Positions 8,658 through 18,351 are shown, numbered from the stretch's first letter. The stretch is 64,000 nt of DNA from Verrucomicrobiota bacterium (GCA_023432225.1 JAEYUW010000033.1:248001-312000), one strand, 5' to 3'. The notes: generated by a model not told the origin, from the sequence alone. A program made the numbers and translations.

Positions 8658-10046
8658 CTACGCGGCGGCCAGGCTGCGCACCCGCTGCTGAACCGCTTCG
8701 GCCGCCTGGCCCACCGCCGTGACTTGCCGGGGCGTGTGCGCCGTGAGCGCGCCGAGGTGGCTAATCGCGTCGTCGAGCGCGGTGAGTTGCCGGTTGGTCT
8801 CGTCGATCTTGCGGCGGAAATCCGCGAACATCGCGCGCAGGTTCTCCGCGCCTTCGATGCGCGCCGCCTCCGTCAGTCCGCGCACCTGCGCGAGTTGAAT
8901 GCTCATGGCGACCTTGCTGAGCAGGTCGCGACTGCTGGCGAGCAGAGCGGACTCTGTTTGGAGCTCGGCGATCGCGGTCGCCGCCGCCCGCGTGCGCGTG
9001 ACGAAGGCGTCCTGAAGGTCGTTGAACATGGCGAGCTTCGCCCGCATGTCGCCGGTCCCCTGCGCGAGTTCGGCCTGAAACACCAGGACCATCTCCATCT
9101 GCAACCGCGCGATGGCGACGTCGGCGTTGATGCTCTCGGTGGCGGCGGATGTGCGCGTGATGTGGTGCCCGAGTTCGCGCGTGCCGAGGCCGAGTTCCTG
9201 CGCGTAGCGATCGAGAAACGACGCCACCACGCCGACGGTGCGGCCGTCGATGCCATGCCGCTGGGCGGTGATGTTGACGTTGAGCGAGTGCATGCGGAAG
9301 TCCTCCGCCACTCCGCCGACGGCCCGACCTGCTTCCTGGAGTTCGCGGTGGAAACGCACGAACGCATGCAAGTCGCGGAACAGGCCGGTGACCTCGCGAT
9401 AGATGCTCTGGCTGTCCGAGTAGAGCAGCGCACGCTGCGCGGTCGCGCCCGGCAGGCGGGAGGGAAACAGCGCCAGATCCTGTGCGGCGAGGAGGTCGTC
9501 GCGCTGTTGCAGTTCCGCGTTCAGCGCCACATGGGAAAACGCATCGTAATGCGCGAAGCCGAGCTGCCGGAGCTCCGTTTCGAGCAAGGCGCGGCTGCGC
9601 TCCATTGCCTGTTGCGGCTTTCCGTCCTGCGCCAGCACCTCGCGCTCCGCGCGGATGAGCCGCGCGTAAAGTTGCTCCACCACGGCGAGTGTGGGGCTCG
9701 TCGGTTTGAAACGGATGGACAACAGGCGCCCATCGGCGAGCGGCACGATCACGGCAAAGACCCAGTAAAACGCGCCGTCCTTGGCCATGTTCTTCACATA
9801 GCCGCTGAAGGGCCGGCCGGTCTTGAGCGTCTCCCAGAGGAGCTGAAACGCGACCCGCGGCATGTCGGGATGACGGATGATATTGTGCGCCGAGCCGACC
9901 AGCTCGCTTTCCGCAAAACCACTGACCCGTGTGAACACGCCGTTGCCATTCACGATGACGCCGCGAGCGTCGGTCGTGGAGAAGAACATTTCGTTGAGAT
10001 TGAACTCCCGCGCGCGATCGAGCGGGGTGACAGGTCGGACGTGCAT
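8658..10046 (-). CDS. Aer-type PAS protein with degenerate chemoreceptor-like tip
   Basis: A 462-residue soluble protein. Residues about 15-115 form a PAS domain of the aerotaxis receptor type (FFSTTDARGVIVNGNGVF, then NIIRHPDMP), a class that in Aer binds FAD and senses redox state. The rest is a long helical region with no membrane segment. At about residues 254-277 the sequence SLNVNITAQRHGIDGRTVGV followed by VASF lines up with the chemoreceptor tip (LNAAVEAARAGE..G.GFAVVA). Most residues that contact CheA/CheW are replaced. It is 78 bases downstream of a hybrid histidine kinase gene on the same strand and may be expressed with it. Direct coupling to CheA is doubtful; partnership with the kinase is an inference from position. 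Confidence 0.7.
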   Translation of the reverse strand: MHVRPVTPLDRAREFNLNEMFFSTTDARGVIVNGNGVFTRVSGFAESELVGSAHNIIRHPDMPRVAFQLLWETLKTGRPFSGYVKNMAKDGAFYWVFAVIVPLADGRLLSIRFKPTSPTLAVVEQLYARLIRAEREVLAQDGKPQQAMERSRALLETELRQLGFAHYDAFSHVALNAELQQRDDLLAAQDLALFPSRLPGATAQRALLYSDSQSIYREVTGLFRDLHAFVRFHRELQEAGRAVGGVAEDFRMHSLNVNITAQRHGIDGRTVGVVASFLDRYAQELGLGTRELGHHITRTSAATESINADVAIARLQMEMVLVFQAELAQGTGDMRAKLAMFNDLQDAFVTRTRAAATAIAELQTESALLASSRDLLSKVAMSIQLAQVRGLTEAARIEGAENLRAMFADFRRKIDETNRQLTALDDAISHLGALTAHTPRQVTAVGQAAEAVQQRVRSLAAA

Positions 10047-10124
10047 AGAACGGCTGCGGCGTGGGGAGCGCCTTCACCATTCTTCGGCACGGCCTCGAGC
10101 GACTTGAGGTCGCGAAACGATAAA

Positions 10125-12848
10125 TCAGCGACCGGAATCCGCCGCGGCCAAGGACAGCCGCGTCGCGAGGACCGCCAGCAGGTCCTGAGCTGTAAACGGC
10201 TTGCGGATGAGCGGCGGCGGCTGGGTCCCAACACTGCTCAACGCGGTGTGCACCGCTTCGGGGTCCATCAATCCCGACATCAGGACCAGCGGCAGATCCG
10301 GGCGCGCCCCGAGCATCTCCGCGGCGGCACGATCGCCGGTCATCAGCGGCATCATGATATCCATGACGACCGCGGCGATGGTGTCCCGGTGGGCCAGGAA
10401 AATCTCCAGCGCCTCGCGACCGTTGCTCGCCTCGATCGTAGAAAAGCCCGCGTTCTTCAACACCACGCCCGCCACCTCGCGCACCGCCGGCTCATCGTCG
10501 CACACCAGAACCAATCGACCGTCGCCCCGCATAGCCGGTCCGGCGGACGGCGGGTTTTCGGCGCAAGTCTCCGGCGGCATCGCCGGCAGATACACGCGAA
10601 ACTCCGAACCTGCGCCCGGCTGCGAATCCAACGCGATGAAGCCGTCATGGCTGCGCACGATGCCCAGCACCGTGGGCAGGCCGAGCCCCGTGCCTTTGCC
10701 GCGCGGCTTGGTGGTGAAAAACGGTTCGAAGATGCGCTCGCGCACCTCCTCGCGCATCCCCTGCCCGGTGTCGCGCACCGTGAGCACGACGTAATCGCCC
10801 GGCGGGATTTCGCCCATGTAGCTCGGCCGCTTGACTGCGACCAGCTCGCGGCGTGCGCCGAGCAGCAACTGCCCACCGCCCGGCATGGCGTCACGCGCAT
10901 TGACGGCGAGATTCAGCAGCACTTGGTGCAGCTGCGTGGGATCGCCGAGGACCATCGGTGTGCCCTCCTCCACCTCGCGTCGGATCGCGATGTCCCGCGG
11001 GAACGTCTCCTCCATCATCAGCGCCAGTTCGCGCAGCAAATCGCCCGGGCGCAGCGGCGTCCGCTCGCCGTCGATGCCGCGCGCGAACGTCAGCACCTGC
11101 CGGACGACGCCCGTGCCCCGTCGCGCAGCCGCCTCGATCACCTCGAGCGTCCGCTTGTCGACCGGCTCATTCTCGCGCAGGCGCAGCAACTCGACGCTGA
11201 GCAGGATCGGCGCGAGCACGTTGTTCAAATCGTGCGCGATGCCGCCCGCGAGCAGGCCGATGCCTTCCATGCGTTGCGCGCGGAGCAGCTGCTGCTCGAT
11301 CTGCCGGCGCTCGGTGATGTCCTGCTTGATGGCGATGAAATGCGTCACGCCGTCCGCGCCGTGCGAGACCGGCGCGATGATCATGTGTTCGTGGTATTCG
11401 GAGCCGTCCTTGCGGCGATTCACGATTTCGCCCGACCATACGCGCCCCTGCAGAATCGTGTTCCACATCTGCGCATAAAACTCCGGCGGGTGCCGGTCCG
11501 ACTTCAGCACTCGCGGCGTGCCGCCCACCACCTCCGCCGCCGTGTAGCCGGTGAGACGGGTGAACCCGTCGTTCACCCATTCCACGCGCCCGGTGTGATC
11601 GGTGACCACGATCCCCGCCGGCATGGCCTGCAAGGCCGTTTCCAACAACGCGAGGTGACGCGCGGCGCGACGCGATTCCGTGACGTCGCTCGCCGTGCCA
11701 ATGACGCGCTGCGGGCCACCGGCGGCGTCGCGCGCGACCACCTTGCCGCGCACCAACACCCACAGGTAGCAACCATCCCGGCAGCGACAGCGATACTCGG
11801 CCTGCAAGAAGTCCGTCCGCCCGCCCACGCAATCGGCGAACGCGGCGTGGAGTCGCCCCCGATCGTCCGGATGCACCAGATTTTCCCAGCTGCTCAGCGC
11901 CGCGTGATCCTCCGCGGCGTAGCCAAACATCTCCAGCAGTCGCGGCGAAAAGAACGTCTCCTCCCGCCGCACGTTCCAATCCCAGACGCCGTCACCGGCG
12001 CCCTCCAACGCGAACTGCCAGCGCTGCTCGCTCTCGCGCAGCGCCGCCGCCTGCTGCGCGAAACGCTGCCGCACCAACAACACCTCAATACCGTGCGTCA
12101 GATCGGCCGCCAGTTTCTCGACCAGGCTAAGCAGGTCCGCCGAAAAAAAGCCGCGCTCGTCGGAATAGATCGTGAGCGCCCCGCGCGTGCCGTCCGCCAG
12201 CCGCAGCGGCACTGCGGCGCTCGAGCGGATGCCATGAGCCAGCGCGCGCGCGCGCCAGGGTTGCATGCGCGGCTCATGCTCGATGTCGGCGCACACGAAA
12301 CTCTCGCCGCGCAAGATGGCCTGCCCGGTCGGGCCGGACGACTCGCACCGCTGCGGATCGACCGAGATGAGCAGCCCTTCGGCGTAGCCGGCGGCCGGAC
12401 CGACCACCGTTTCGAACTGCATCACTTGGCGCGCCTCGTCGACCCAGCCCAGGCACGCCATCCGCATGCCCGCCTCCCGGACGAGCGCCTCGCAGATGGC
12501 GCGGCAGAGTCCGCTCCGCTCCGTCGCGGTCAGCGCCGCTTCGTTGGCGCGCGCCAGCGTGGCGTAGAAACGGTTGGCCCGGCCGAGCGCCAGCGCGGTT
12601 TCACGCTCCGTGCGCGTCCGCTCCTGCTCGCTGTTGCGCACGCGGCGCGCCATGGCGACGGCGAGACGGTAGAGCACCAGGCTCGACACCACGACGAAGA
12701 AGCCGCCTTTGGCCACATTCACGAGCATCTCGTCCGCCGGCGTCTTGTGCCACAGCGCGACCGCCGTGTCCGAGCCCACGATCCAGACCCCGGCAAGCAC
12801 GGCATACGCCAGAGTTAACTGCAACGGTTCCGTCAGCTTGATGCGCAT
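10125..12848 (-). CDS. Membrane hybrid sensor histidine kinase (GAF-PAS-PAS-HisKA-HATPase-REC)
   Basis: A 907-residue two-component sensor. Two membrane helices lie at about 10-30 and 43-66. A GAF domain spans about 105-255 (CRAICEALVREAGMRMACLG, then SSAAVPLRLADGTRGALTIY). Two PAS domains follow (about 272-392 with ENLVHPDDR, and 398-515 with VVTDHTGRVEWVNDGFTRLT). The phosphoacceptor is His539 in GGIAHDLNNVL, the ATP-binding region has NLAVNARDAMPGGG and GKGTGLGLPTV, and a C-terminal receiver has Asp784/785, phosphorylated Asp830 (VVMDIMMP) and Lys883. The start ATG at 12848 opens directly before the first membrane helix; an upstream start adds an unlikely 22 residues. It is a close relative of the kinase at 13274-16192. 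The signal sensed is unknown. Confidence 0.9.
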   Translation of the reverse strand: MRIKLTEPLQLTLAYAVLAGVWIVGSDTAVALWHKTPADEMLVNVAKGGFFVVVSSLVLYRLAVAMARRVRNSEQERTRTERETALALGRANRFYATLARANEAALTATERSGLCRAICEALVREAGMRMACLGWVDEARQVMQFETVVGPAAGYAEGLLISVDPQRCESSGPTGQAILRGESFVCADIEHEPRMQPWRARALAHGIRSSAAVPLRLADGTRGALTIYSDERGFFSADLLSLVEKLAADLTHGIEVLLVRQRFAQQAAALRESEQRWQFALEGAGDGVWDWNVRREETFFSPRLLEMFGYAAEDHAALSSWENLVHPDDRGRLHAAFADCVGGRTDFLQAEYRCRCRDGCYLWVLVRGKVVARDAAGGPQRVIGTASDVTESRRAARHLALLETALQAMPAGIVVTDHTGRVEWVNDGFTRLTGYTAAEVVGGTPRVLKSDRHPPEFYAQMWNTILQGRVWSGEIVNRRKDGSEYHEHMIIAPVSHGADGVTHFIAIKQDITERRQIEQQLLRAQRMEGIGLLAGGIAHDLNNVLAPILLSVELLRLRENEPVDKRTLEVIEAAARRGTGVVRQVLTFARGIDGERTPLRPGDLLRELALMMEETFPRDIAIRREVEEGTPMVLGDPTQLHQVLLNLAVNARDAMPGGGQLLLGARRELVAVKRPSYMGEIPPGDYVVLTVRDTGQGMREEVRERIFEPFFTTKPRGKGTGLGLPTVLGIVRSHDGFIALDSQPGAGSEFRVYLPAMPPETCAENPPSAGPAMRGDGRLVLVCDDEPAVREVAGVVLKNAGFSTIEASNGREALEIFLAHRDTIAAVVMDIMMPLMTGDRAAAEMLGARPDLPLVLMSGLMDPEAVHTALSSVGTQPPPLIRKPFTAQDLLAVLATRLSLAAADSGR

Positions 12849-13155
12849 GGTCGGTAGGCTGCGAGCTGGCCCTAGCTCGAGTGGCCGGACGCTAGGGGCG
12901 GAGCATCCGCACACAAACCGATTCTGGCCGCCACGCTCGGGCTCACGCGGGTGCGGGAAACTTCCCCGCGAGGGTTCGCGCTCGATGAGGGCTTGCCGCG
13001 TGCCTTTTCAGCCGACGCACGCGATGTTCCGCTCGTGGGGTTCGCCGCTGCCGGATAGCTGGCCATCCGGAGCCTCTTTCGCCGGCGGGGGTCGGGCCGT
13101 CCTACGCTGAAGCTTCGGACGGCATCCTTCATCTCCGTTTCACTCCGGCGAAGGA
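12849..13155. other. 307-base leader between tRNA-Val and the hybrid kinase gene
   Basis: No gene is seen. On the minus strand it contains several GC-rich dyads: GCCGTCC ... GGACGGC at about 13100-13121, and CCGGAT ... ATCCGG near 13050-13070. They could form a structured leader for the kinase mRNA or stop tRNA transcription. No known riboswitch class could be recognised. Confidence 0.4.
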
Positions 13156-13232
13156 TGGTGGACGCTACTGGACTCGAACCAGTGACCCCGTGCGTGTGAA
13201 GCACGTGCTCTAACCAACTGAGCTAAGCGTCC
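13156..13232 (-). tRNA. tRNA-Val (anticodon CAC)
   Basis: Read on the minus strand, the 7-base acceptor arms GGACGCT and AGCGTCC pair, with a D arm (GCTC ... GAGC), an anticodon stem CGTGC/GCACG around the loop TTCACAC (anticodon CAC, codon GTG) and a T arm ACTGG TTCGAGT CCAGT. The discriminator A and an encoded CCA follow. It lies between two paralogous kinase genes. No integrase or direct attachment repeat was seen next to it. Confidence 0.96.
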
Positions 13233-13273
13233 AAAAAACCGGACGGGCACGGTTGCGGACGCTTTTTCGGAAA

Positions 13274-16192
13274 TCAAACCTTCTTTTTTTGCAGGGCCGC
13301 CACGGCGCTTTCCGCCTCGCGCAAGGCCGCGAGGAGCTCGCCCTCCAGAAACGGCTTCGGCAGAAAGGCATTCGCCTGGCCGGCGGCGAGCTCGACCATC
13401 GCGTCGGTCATCTCGTCGCCCCCCGCAAAGCCCGACGAATACACGATGCGCAATGTCGGCAGCAGCGCCCGCAGCTCCCGGATCACCTCGGTGCCGTGCA
13501 TGCGCGGCATCATGAGGTCGACGATGGCGGCATGGTAGGCCGCCGGCGCCTGCCCGAAAATCCGCAGCGCCTCCACTCCATCCGACGCCGGCACCGGATC
13601 AAAACCGTGCCGTCGCAGCATCTGCGCCAGCACGACGCGAATCGGCTCCTCGTCGTCCACAATCAGCACCCGACGACCACCTCCCTCGAGCACGCGATCA
13701 GCCGCCACCGGCGCCCGTGGCTCGGATTTCTCGACCGCCTCGGGGAGCAGGATGCGGAACGTCGTGCCGCGCCCGAGCGCGGTATCGACCTCCACCTTGC
13801 CGCCGTGGCTGCGCACGATGCCGTAAACCGTCGAGAGCCCCAGCCCCGTGCCCTTGCCCCGCGGCTTCGTGGTGAAGAACGGCTCGAACATGTGCTCGAG
13901 CACCTCCTCCGTCATCCCCGTGCCCGTGTCGCTCACCGTGATCTCGACGTAACGGCCCGCGGTAAACGGCGCCAGCGCGCGGGCGCGGTCGGCGTCGACC
14001 TCCACCGCGCGCACCCCGAAGCTGAGCCGTCCGCCTCGCGGCATGGCGTCGCGCGCGTTGACGGCGAGATTCAGCAAAACCTGGTGCAGCTGCGTGATGT
14101 CGCCGCGGATGGTTGGCACGTCGCGACCGTTCTCCACCTCGATCTCGATCGAGCGCGGAAACGTCTCCTCCGCGAGCTGAACCATCTCCTTCACCAGATA
14201 GCTCGGCTGCACGATCGTGCGCTCGCCCTCCACGCCGCGCGCGAACGTCAGAACCTGTTTCACGATACCCGCGCCGCGTTGCGCCGACTGGCCCACCAGA
14301 TCGAGCCGGCTCGCAGCCGAGGCCGAGAGCCCCTCCGTCCGCAGCAATTCCACCGCGAGCATGATCGGCGTGAGGACGTTGTTCAGATCGTGCGCGATGC
14401 CGCTCGCCAGCATGCCGACGCTCTCGAGCCGCTGCGAACGCGCCGCCTGCTGCTCGAGCCGCCGCTCGTTGGTGATGTCCTCCTTCACGGCGACGAAATT
14501 GGTGATCTCGCCCGCGCTGTTGTGCACCGGCGCGATCGTCATGTGTTCGTAATAGAGCGTGCCGTCCTTGCGCCGGTTCTGCAGGTCGCCCGACCAGTCC
14601 TCCCCGCGCGAAATCGTCCCCCACAGCTCACGGTAAAACGCCTCGTCATGCTGACCGGAGCGCAACAGCCGCGGCGTGGCGCCCTGCACTTCGGCCAGCG
14701 CGTAGCCTGTCATGCGCGTGAACGCCGCATTGGCCCACTCGATCCGCCCTTGCGTGTCGGTGACGATCACTCCCTCCGGCGTCGCCTGCAGCGCCGCATG
14801 CAGCAGCTGCAACTCGCGCGTCGCCCGTTTGCGCTCGGTGATGTCGCGCGCCACCACCACCAGCGAGCGGTGCCCCTCGTGACTCAGACCGCTCACCACC
14901 ACCTCCGCATCGACGAGCGCCCCGCCGACGCGCTGCAGCGTCCACTCGAACGGCGGCACGCGCTCCAGCCACACGCGCGCGAGCACACCCCGCGCCTTTT
15001 CGATCGAGGGCGCGCCGTCCGGCTGCCGCTCGGGAAAGAAATCCGGCAGGCGGAGCCCCCACAACTCGTCGGCAGACAACCCGAGCAACTCGAGCGCCCG
15101 CGGATTGGCGCTGGTAACGCAATAGTTCTCGTCCGCCGTCAGGATCGCGTCGTTCGCACGCTCGAAGATCGCACGGAACTTCTGCTCGCTCTCCTCGATG
15201 GCGCGCAGCGCATGGCGCTGTTGCGTGACGTCGTGCGCCACCACCACACGCGCCGATCGGCCATGCCACTCGATCGCGTGCGACATGATTTCGGCGAGGA
15301 TCAACCCGCCATTGGCGCGGCGATGCCGCCACGGCCCGGAATTCTGCACTGCCGCAGTCATCTTCGCGAGGTTCTCCCGCAACGCCGGCACGTCCTCGGG
15401 CGGCCGCAGGTCGAGGATGGTTTTTTCCAGGAATTCCTCGCGGGAGTAGCCGTAATCGCGGACCGCGAAATCGTTCACCGCCATGATGCGCAAGGTCTCC
15501 TGATCGTAGATCCACATCGGATGCGGATTCTGTTCGAACAGCGCCTGGTAGTGGGCCGCCTGCGCCGCGAGCTGCTCCTCGAGACGTTTGCGGGGCGTGA
15601 TGTCGAAATGGGTGCCGATCATCCGCCGCGGATTTCCGGCGGCGTCGCGCGCGATCACGACGCCGCGATCGAGCACCCAGGCCCACGTGCCGTCCTTGCG
15701 GCGCATCCGGTGCTCGGAGCGATAGACGATCGCCTCGCCCCGGAAACAACGCTCCAACTCGCGGCTCACGCCCGGAAGATCGTCCGGATGCACCCGGGAC
15801 GGCCACGCTTTGAGGTCAGTGCGAAATTCGCCCACCGCGTAGCCCAGCATGCGCTCGAGCTGGGGCGCGTAGTCGACGCGGTTCGTCGCCACGTCCCACT
15901 CCCACACGCCGTCGCCCACTCCATCCAGCGCCTGTCGCCAGCGCTGCTCCTCGTGCGACCGTTCGGCTTCCAAGCGGGCCAGATGCCGCTCCGCCTGGCG
16001 CAACAGGATGAACAGCAGGCCCGACGTCACCGCAACGAACAGACCTCCCATGGCCAGCACCAGCGCGCCGTGGCCGCCGCTGCCGGCGTGAGTCGTCGTC
16101 AGCAACAGATCCGAAAAAATCACCCATGCCAACGCCACCGCCGCATAAATGAGGGCGACGCGACGGGGACGCAGAGAGAGGCGGGGGTTCAT
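13274..16192 (-). CDS. Membrane hybrid sensor histidine kinase with four PAS domains and a receiver
   Basis: A 972-residue sensor kinase. Two membrane helices (about 12-32 and 42-64) anchor it. Four PAS/PAC units follow at roughly 82-200, 210-325, 335-452 and 460-577, each ending in a D-I/V-T motif (THFDIT, AHDVT, ARDITERK, KEDIT). His601 in ASGIAHDLNNVL is the phosphoacceptor. NLAVNARDAMPRGG and GKGTGLGLSTV mark the ATPase domain. The C-terminal receiver begins RRVLIVDDEEPIR and its phosphoacceptor is in AIVDLMMPRMHG. The last two PAS units and the kinase core are very similar to the neighbouring kinase at 10125-12848, which indicates an old duplication. PAS ligands cannot be predicted. It ends 41 bases before the tRNA. 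Confidence 0.9.
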   Translation of the reverse strand: MNPRLSLRPRRVALIYAAVALAWVIFSDLLLTTTHAGSGGHGALVLAMGGLFVAVTSGLLFILLRQAERHLARLEAERSHEEQRWRQALDGVGDGVWEWDVATNRVDYAPQLERMLGYAVGEFRTDLKAWPSRVHPDDLPGVSRELERCFRGEAIVYRSEHRMRRKDGTWAWVLDRGVVIARDAAGNPRRMIGTHFDITPRKRLEEQLAAQAAHYQALFEQNPHPMWIYDQETLRIMAVNDFAVRDYGYSREEFLEKTILDLRPPEDVPALRENLAKMTAAVQNSGPWRHRRANGGLILAEIMSHAIEWHGRSARVVVAHDVTQQRHALRAIEESEQKFRAIFERANDAILTADENYCVTSANPRALELLGLSADELWGLRLPDFFPERQPDGAPSIEKARGVLARVWLERVPPFEWTLQRVGGALVDAEVVVSGLSHEGHRSLVVVARDITERKRATRELQLLHAALQATPEGVIVTDTQGRIEWANAAFTRMTGYALAEVQGATPRLLRSGQHDEAFYRELWGTISRGEDWSGDLQNRRKDGTLYYEHMTIAPVHNSAGEITNFVAVKEDITNERRLEQQAARSQRLESVGMLASGIAHDLNNVLTPIMLAVELLRTEGLSASAASRLDLVGQSAQRGAGIVKQVLTFARGVEGERTIVQPSYLVKEMVQLAEETFPRSIEIEVENGRDVPTIRGDITQLHQVLLNLAVNARDAMPRGGRLSFGVRAVEVDADRARALAPFTAGRYVEITVSDTGTGMTEEVLEHMFEPFFTTKPRGKGTGLGLSTVYGIVRSHGGKVEVDTALGRGTTFRILLPEAVEKSEPRAPVAADRVLEGGGRRVLIVDDEEPIRVVLAQMLRRHGFDPVPASDGVEALRIFGQAPAAYHAAIVDLMMPRMHGTEVIRELRALLPTLRIVYSSGFAGGDEMTDAMVELAAGQANAFLPKPFLEGELLAALREAESAVAALQKKKV

Positions 16193-16395
16193 CCGTTGGC
16201 GCCTTCACTCTATCGATGTGCCCCCCGCCTCGCCTCCGCACCTCTTGCCGGGTAGCTCTCGCGCCTTGCCGTGCGCGCAGATTGCCCTGCGCCCACCAAG
16301 AAACGCGCAGCCTTTCCGCTCCACTCGCGAGCGCCCCCGCCGATTTCTAGGCACGGGCCAAATCGTTCACACCTCGGTTTACGAACCGCACTCCC

Positions 16396-18351
16396 ATGTC
16401 CCGATCCTTCACGATTGCCCGCCGCGTCAGCCTCGGCTTCGCGCTCCTGCTTGTCATCACGCTCCTGCTCGGCGCGTCCTCCGCGTGGTGGATGCGCGTC
16501 GCCGCCCGCGACGCCAGCTACCTCTCGACCGCGATCGCGCCCGAGGCCGACGCCGCCTCGCGGCTCGCCCAAGCCTCCGCGCGCATGCAACTCGCCGCGC
16601 GCACCTACAGCCTCACCGGTGATCCCGTCCAGCTGGACCTCGCGCACAAGAGTCTGGCCGAGGTTGAAAAAGCTCTCGAAGCATGCCGCGATCTCGCCCG
16701 CCGCCAGCCCTCGCTCGCCGCGCTTGCGCGTGGCGTCACGCAAGCCGAAGCCACCTTGGCCGCCTATCGCGCGGGATTCGACGCCACCGCCGCCAATCTC
16801 GCCGAACTCGCGCAGATTCGCACCGAACTCGACGCCATCGCACAGAAGTTCACCACGCACATCGACGCCTACTCCGCGGCCCAGGAACAGGCCCTCGCCG
16901 ACGAGATCGCCCGCGGCGAACCCGTCGCGAAGGTCGAGGAGCGCCGCCAGAAATTCGCGTCCGCCAGCGAACTCTCCCGTCTCGGCAATCTGGTCCGCAT
17001 CGCCAACTTCAAAAGCCAGGCCCTGCGCGACGCCGACTGGGTGGAGAAAGTCATCCCGCACTTCGACCAGATCGACCGCACCATCGACGCCCTGCTCCTC
17101 ACCACGCGCCAGGAAAAGAATCTCGTCGAGCTCCGCACCGCCGACACCGCCGCGCAGAATTACCGCGCCGGCATCCTCCGCATCACGCGAAACCTCGCGG
17201 ACGCGAAAACGCTGATGGCGCAACGCGCCAAAGCCGCCGCCGACTTCGACGCCATCGTCGCCGCCGTGCTCGAGAGCTCGCTCCAAGACACCTCCGCGCA
17301 AGCCCACAGCTCCTCCGGCACCCTCAGCCGCACCAGCCGCCTCGCGCTCGGAGGGCTGGCTACCGCCCTGGTCCTCGGCCCGCTCGCCGCCTGGGTGATC
17401 GTGCGCGCACTGAATCGCATCCTGCGCGAGACCTCAGTCGGTTTGACCCAGGGCGCCATCCAGATCGCGTCCGCCTCCAGTCAGGTTTCCTCCACCAGCC
17501 AGGGCCTCGCCCAAGGCGCCAGCGAGCAGGCCGCGTCGCTGGAGGAAATCAGCTCCTCCCTCGAGGAACTCGCCAGCACGACCAAGCACAACGCCACCAA
17601 TGCCAGCGCGGCCAAAACGGCCGCGGACGAAGCGCGCACCAGCGCGGAAAACGGCGCCCAGGAGATGGAGAAGATGCAGCAGGCGATGGCCGGCATCCGC
17701 CAGTCGTCCCACGACATTTCCAAAATCATCAAGACCATCGACGAGATCGCCTTTCAAACGAACATCCTCGCGCTCAACGCCGCCGTCGAAGCCGCCCGCG
17801 CCGGCGAAGCCGGCGCCGGTTTCGCCGTCGTCGCCGACGAGGTGCGCACGCTCGCGCAGCGTTGCGCCGTCGCCGCGCGCGAGACGAACGAGAAGATCTC
17901 CGACGCCACGCACCGCAGCGAACAGGGCGCCACCCTCTCCGCCAGCGTCACGCAAAGCCTTCAGGCCATCGTCACCCGGTCGCGCGAAGTCGATCGTCTG
18001 ATCGCCGAAGTCGCCACCGCCTCCCGCGAGCAAAGCGCCGGCCTGGAACAAGTGAACACCGCGGTCACGCAGATGGACAAGGTCACCCAGTCCAACGCCG
18101 CCAGCGCCGAGGAAGCCGCCAGTGCCGCCGAGGAACTCAACGCGCAGTCCGTGGAAATGCGCCACGCGGCGAGCAGTCTCGCCGCGCTCGTCGGACTCGT
18201 CGAGTCGGCCGGCGACGATGACCTCGCGCCGCGCAAGCCCCTCAAGCCCTCGCGCCTCACGGCCGCCCCGAGCGACGCCTTCACGCGCGCTCCGCTTCGC
18301 CGGTCCGCCGCCCCCGCGGAACCCGAGCCGGTCGAGCTGCATTTCCGCTGA
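16396..18351 (+). CDS. Methyl-accepting chemotaxis protein
   Basis: A 651-residue chemoreceptor. A first membrane helix lies at about 11-30. A helical periplasmic domain of nearly 290 residues follows (4-helix-bundle type, containing ARTYSLTGDP near 68-77). The second membrane helix is at about 318-337. The signalling tip is canonical: TIDEIAFQTNILALNAAVEA then ARAGEAGAGFAVVADEVR (about 447-484). It signals to CheA/CheW to control flagellar rotation or a similar output. No clear HAMP domain is seen: the signalling helix starts about 10 residues after the membrane. The C-terminus (PEPVELHFR) lacks a CheR-binding pentapeptide. It is divergent from the hybrid kinase gene at 13274. No Shine-Dalgarno sequence is evident. 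Confidence 0.93.
   Translation: MSRSFTIARRVSLGFALLLVITLLLGASSAWWMRVAARDASYLSTAIAPEADAASRLAQASARMQLAARTYSLTGDPVQLDLAHKSLAEVEKALEACRDLARRQPSLAALARGVTQAEATLAAYRAGFDATAANLAELAQIRTELDAIAQKFTTHIDAYSAAQEQALADEIARGEPVAKVEERRQKFASASELSRLGNLVRIANFKSQALRDADWVEKVIPHFDQIDRTIDALLLTTRQEKNLVELRTADTAAQNYRAGILRITRNLADAKTLMAQRAKAAADFDAIVAAVLESSLQDTSAQAHSSSGTLSRTSRLALGGLATALVLGPLAAWVIVRALNRILRETSVGLTQGAIQIASASSQVSSTSQGLAQGASEQAASLEEISSSLEELASTTKHNATNASAAKTAADEARTSAENGAQEMEKMQQAMAGIRQSSHDISKIIKTIDEIAFQTNILALNAAVEAARAGEAGAGFAVVADEVRTLAQRCAVAARETNEKISDATHRSEQGATLSASVTQSLQAIVTRSREVDRLIAEVATASREQSAGLEQVNTAVTQMDKVTQSNAASAEEAASAAEELNAQSVEMRHAASSLAALVGLVESAGDDDLAPRKPLKPSRLTAAPSDAFTRAPLRRSAAPAEPEPVELHFR

Noticed and set aside
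8058..8722. Short plus-strand frames between the DUF4286 and PAS genes
   Set aside because: Composition is random-like, with no motifs, and they span palindromes and direct repeats.
8424..12818. A 1464-residue plus-strand open frame
   Set aside because: It is antisense to the PAS protein and hybrid kinase, both with full motifs. Its own translation is low-complexity Arg/His/Gln sequence.
12900..13130. Possible riboswitch upstream of the hybrid kinase
   Set aside because: Several hairpins and a GAAA stretch can be drawn, but no conserved core of c-di-GMP, TPP, SAM or cobalamin classes could be matched.
12872..13204. Minus-strand open frame through the tRNA and the kinase leader
   Set aside because: It overlaps the tRNA-Val gene and has no protein character.
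13156..13232. Integration site at the tRNA
   Set aside because: No integrase gene and no direct copy of the tRNA 3' end was noticed within several kilobases.
13253..16255. A 1000-residue plus-strand open frame over the tRNA-proximal kinase
   Set aside because: It is antisense to a kinase with complete HisKA, ATPase and receiver motifs, and shows no known domain.
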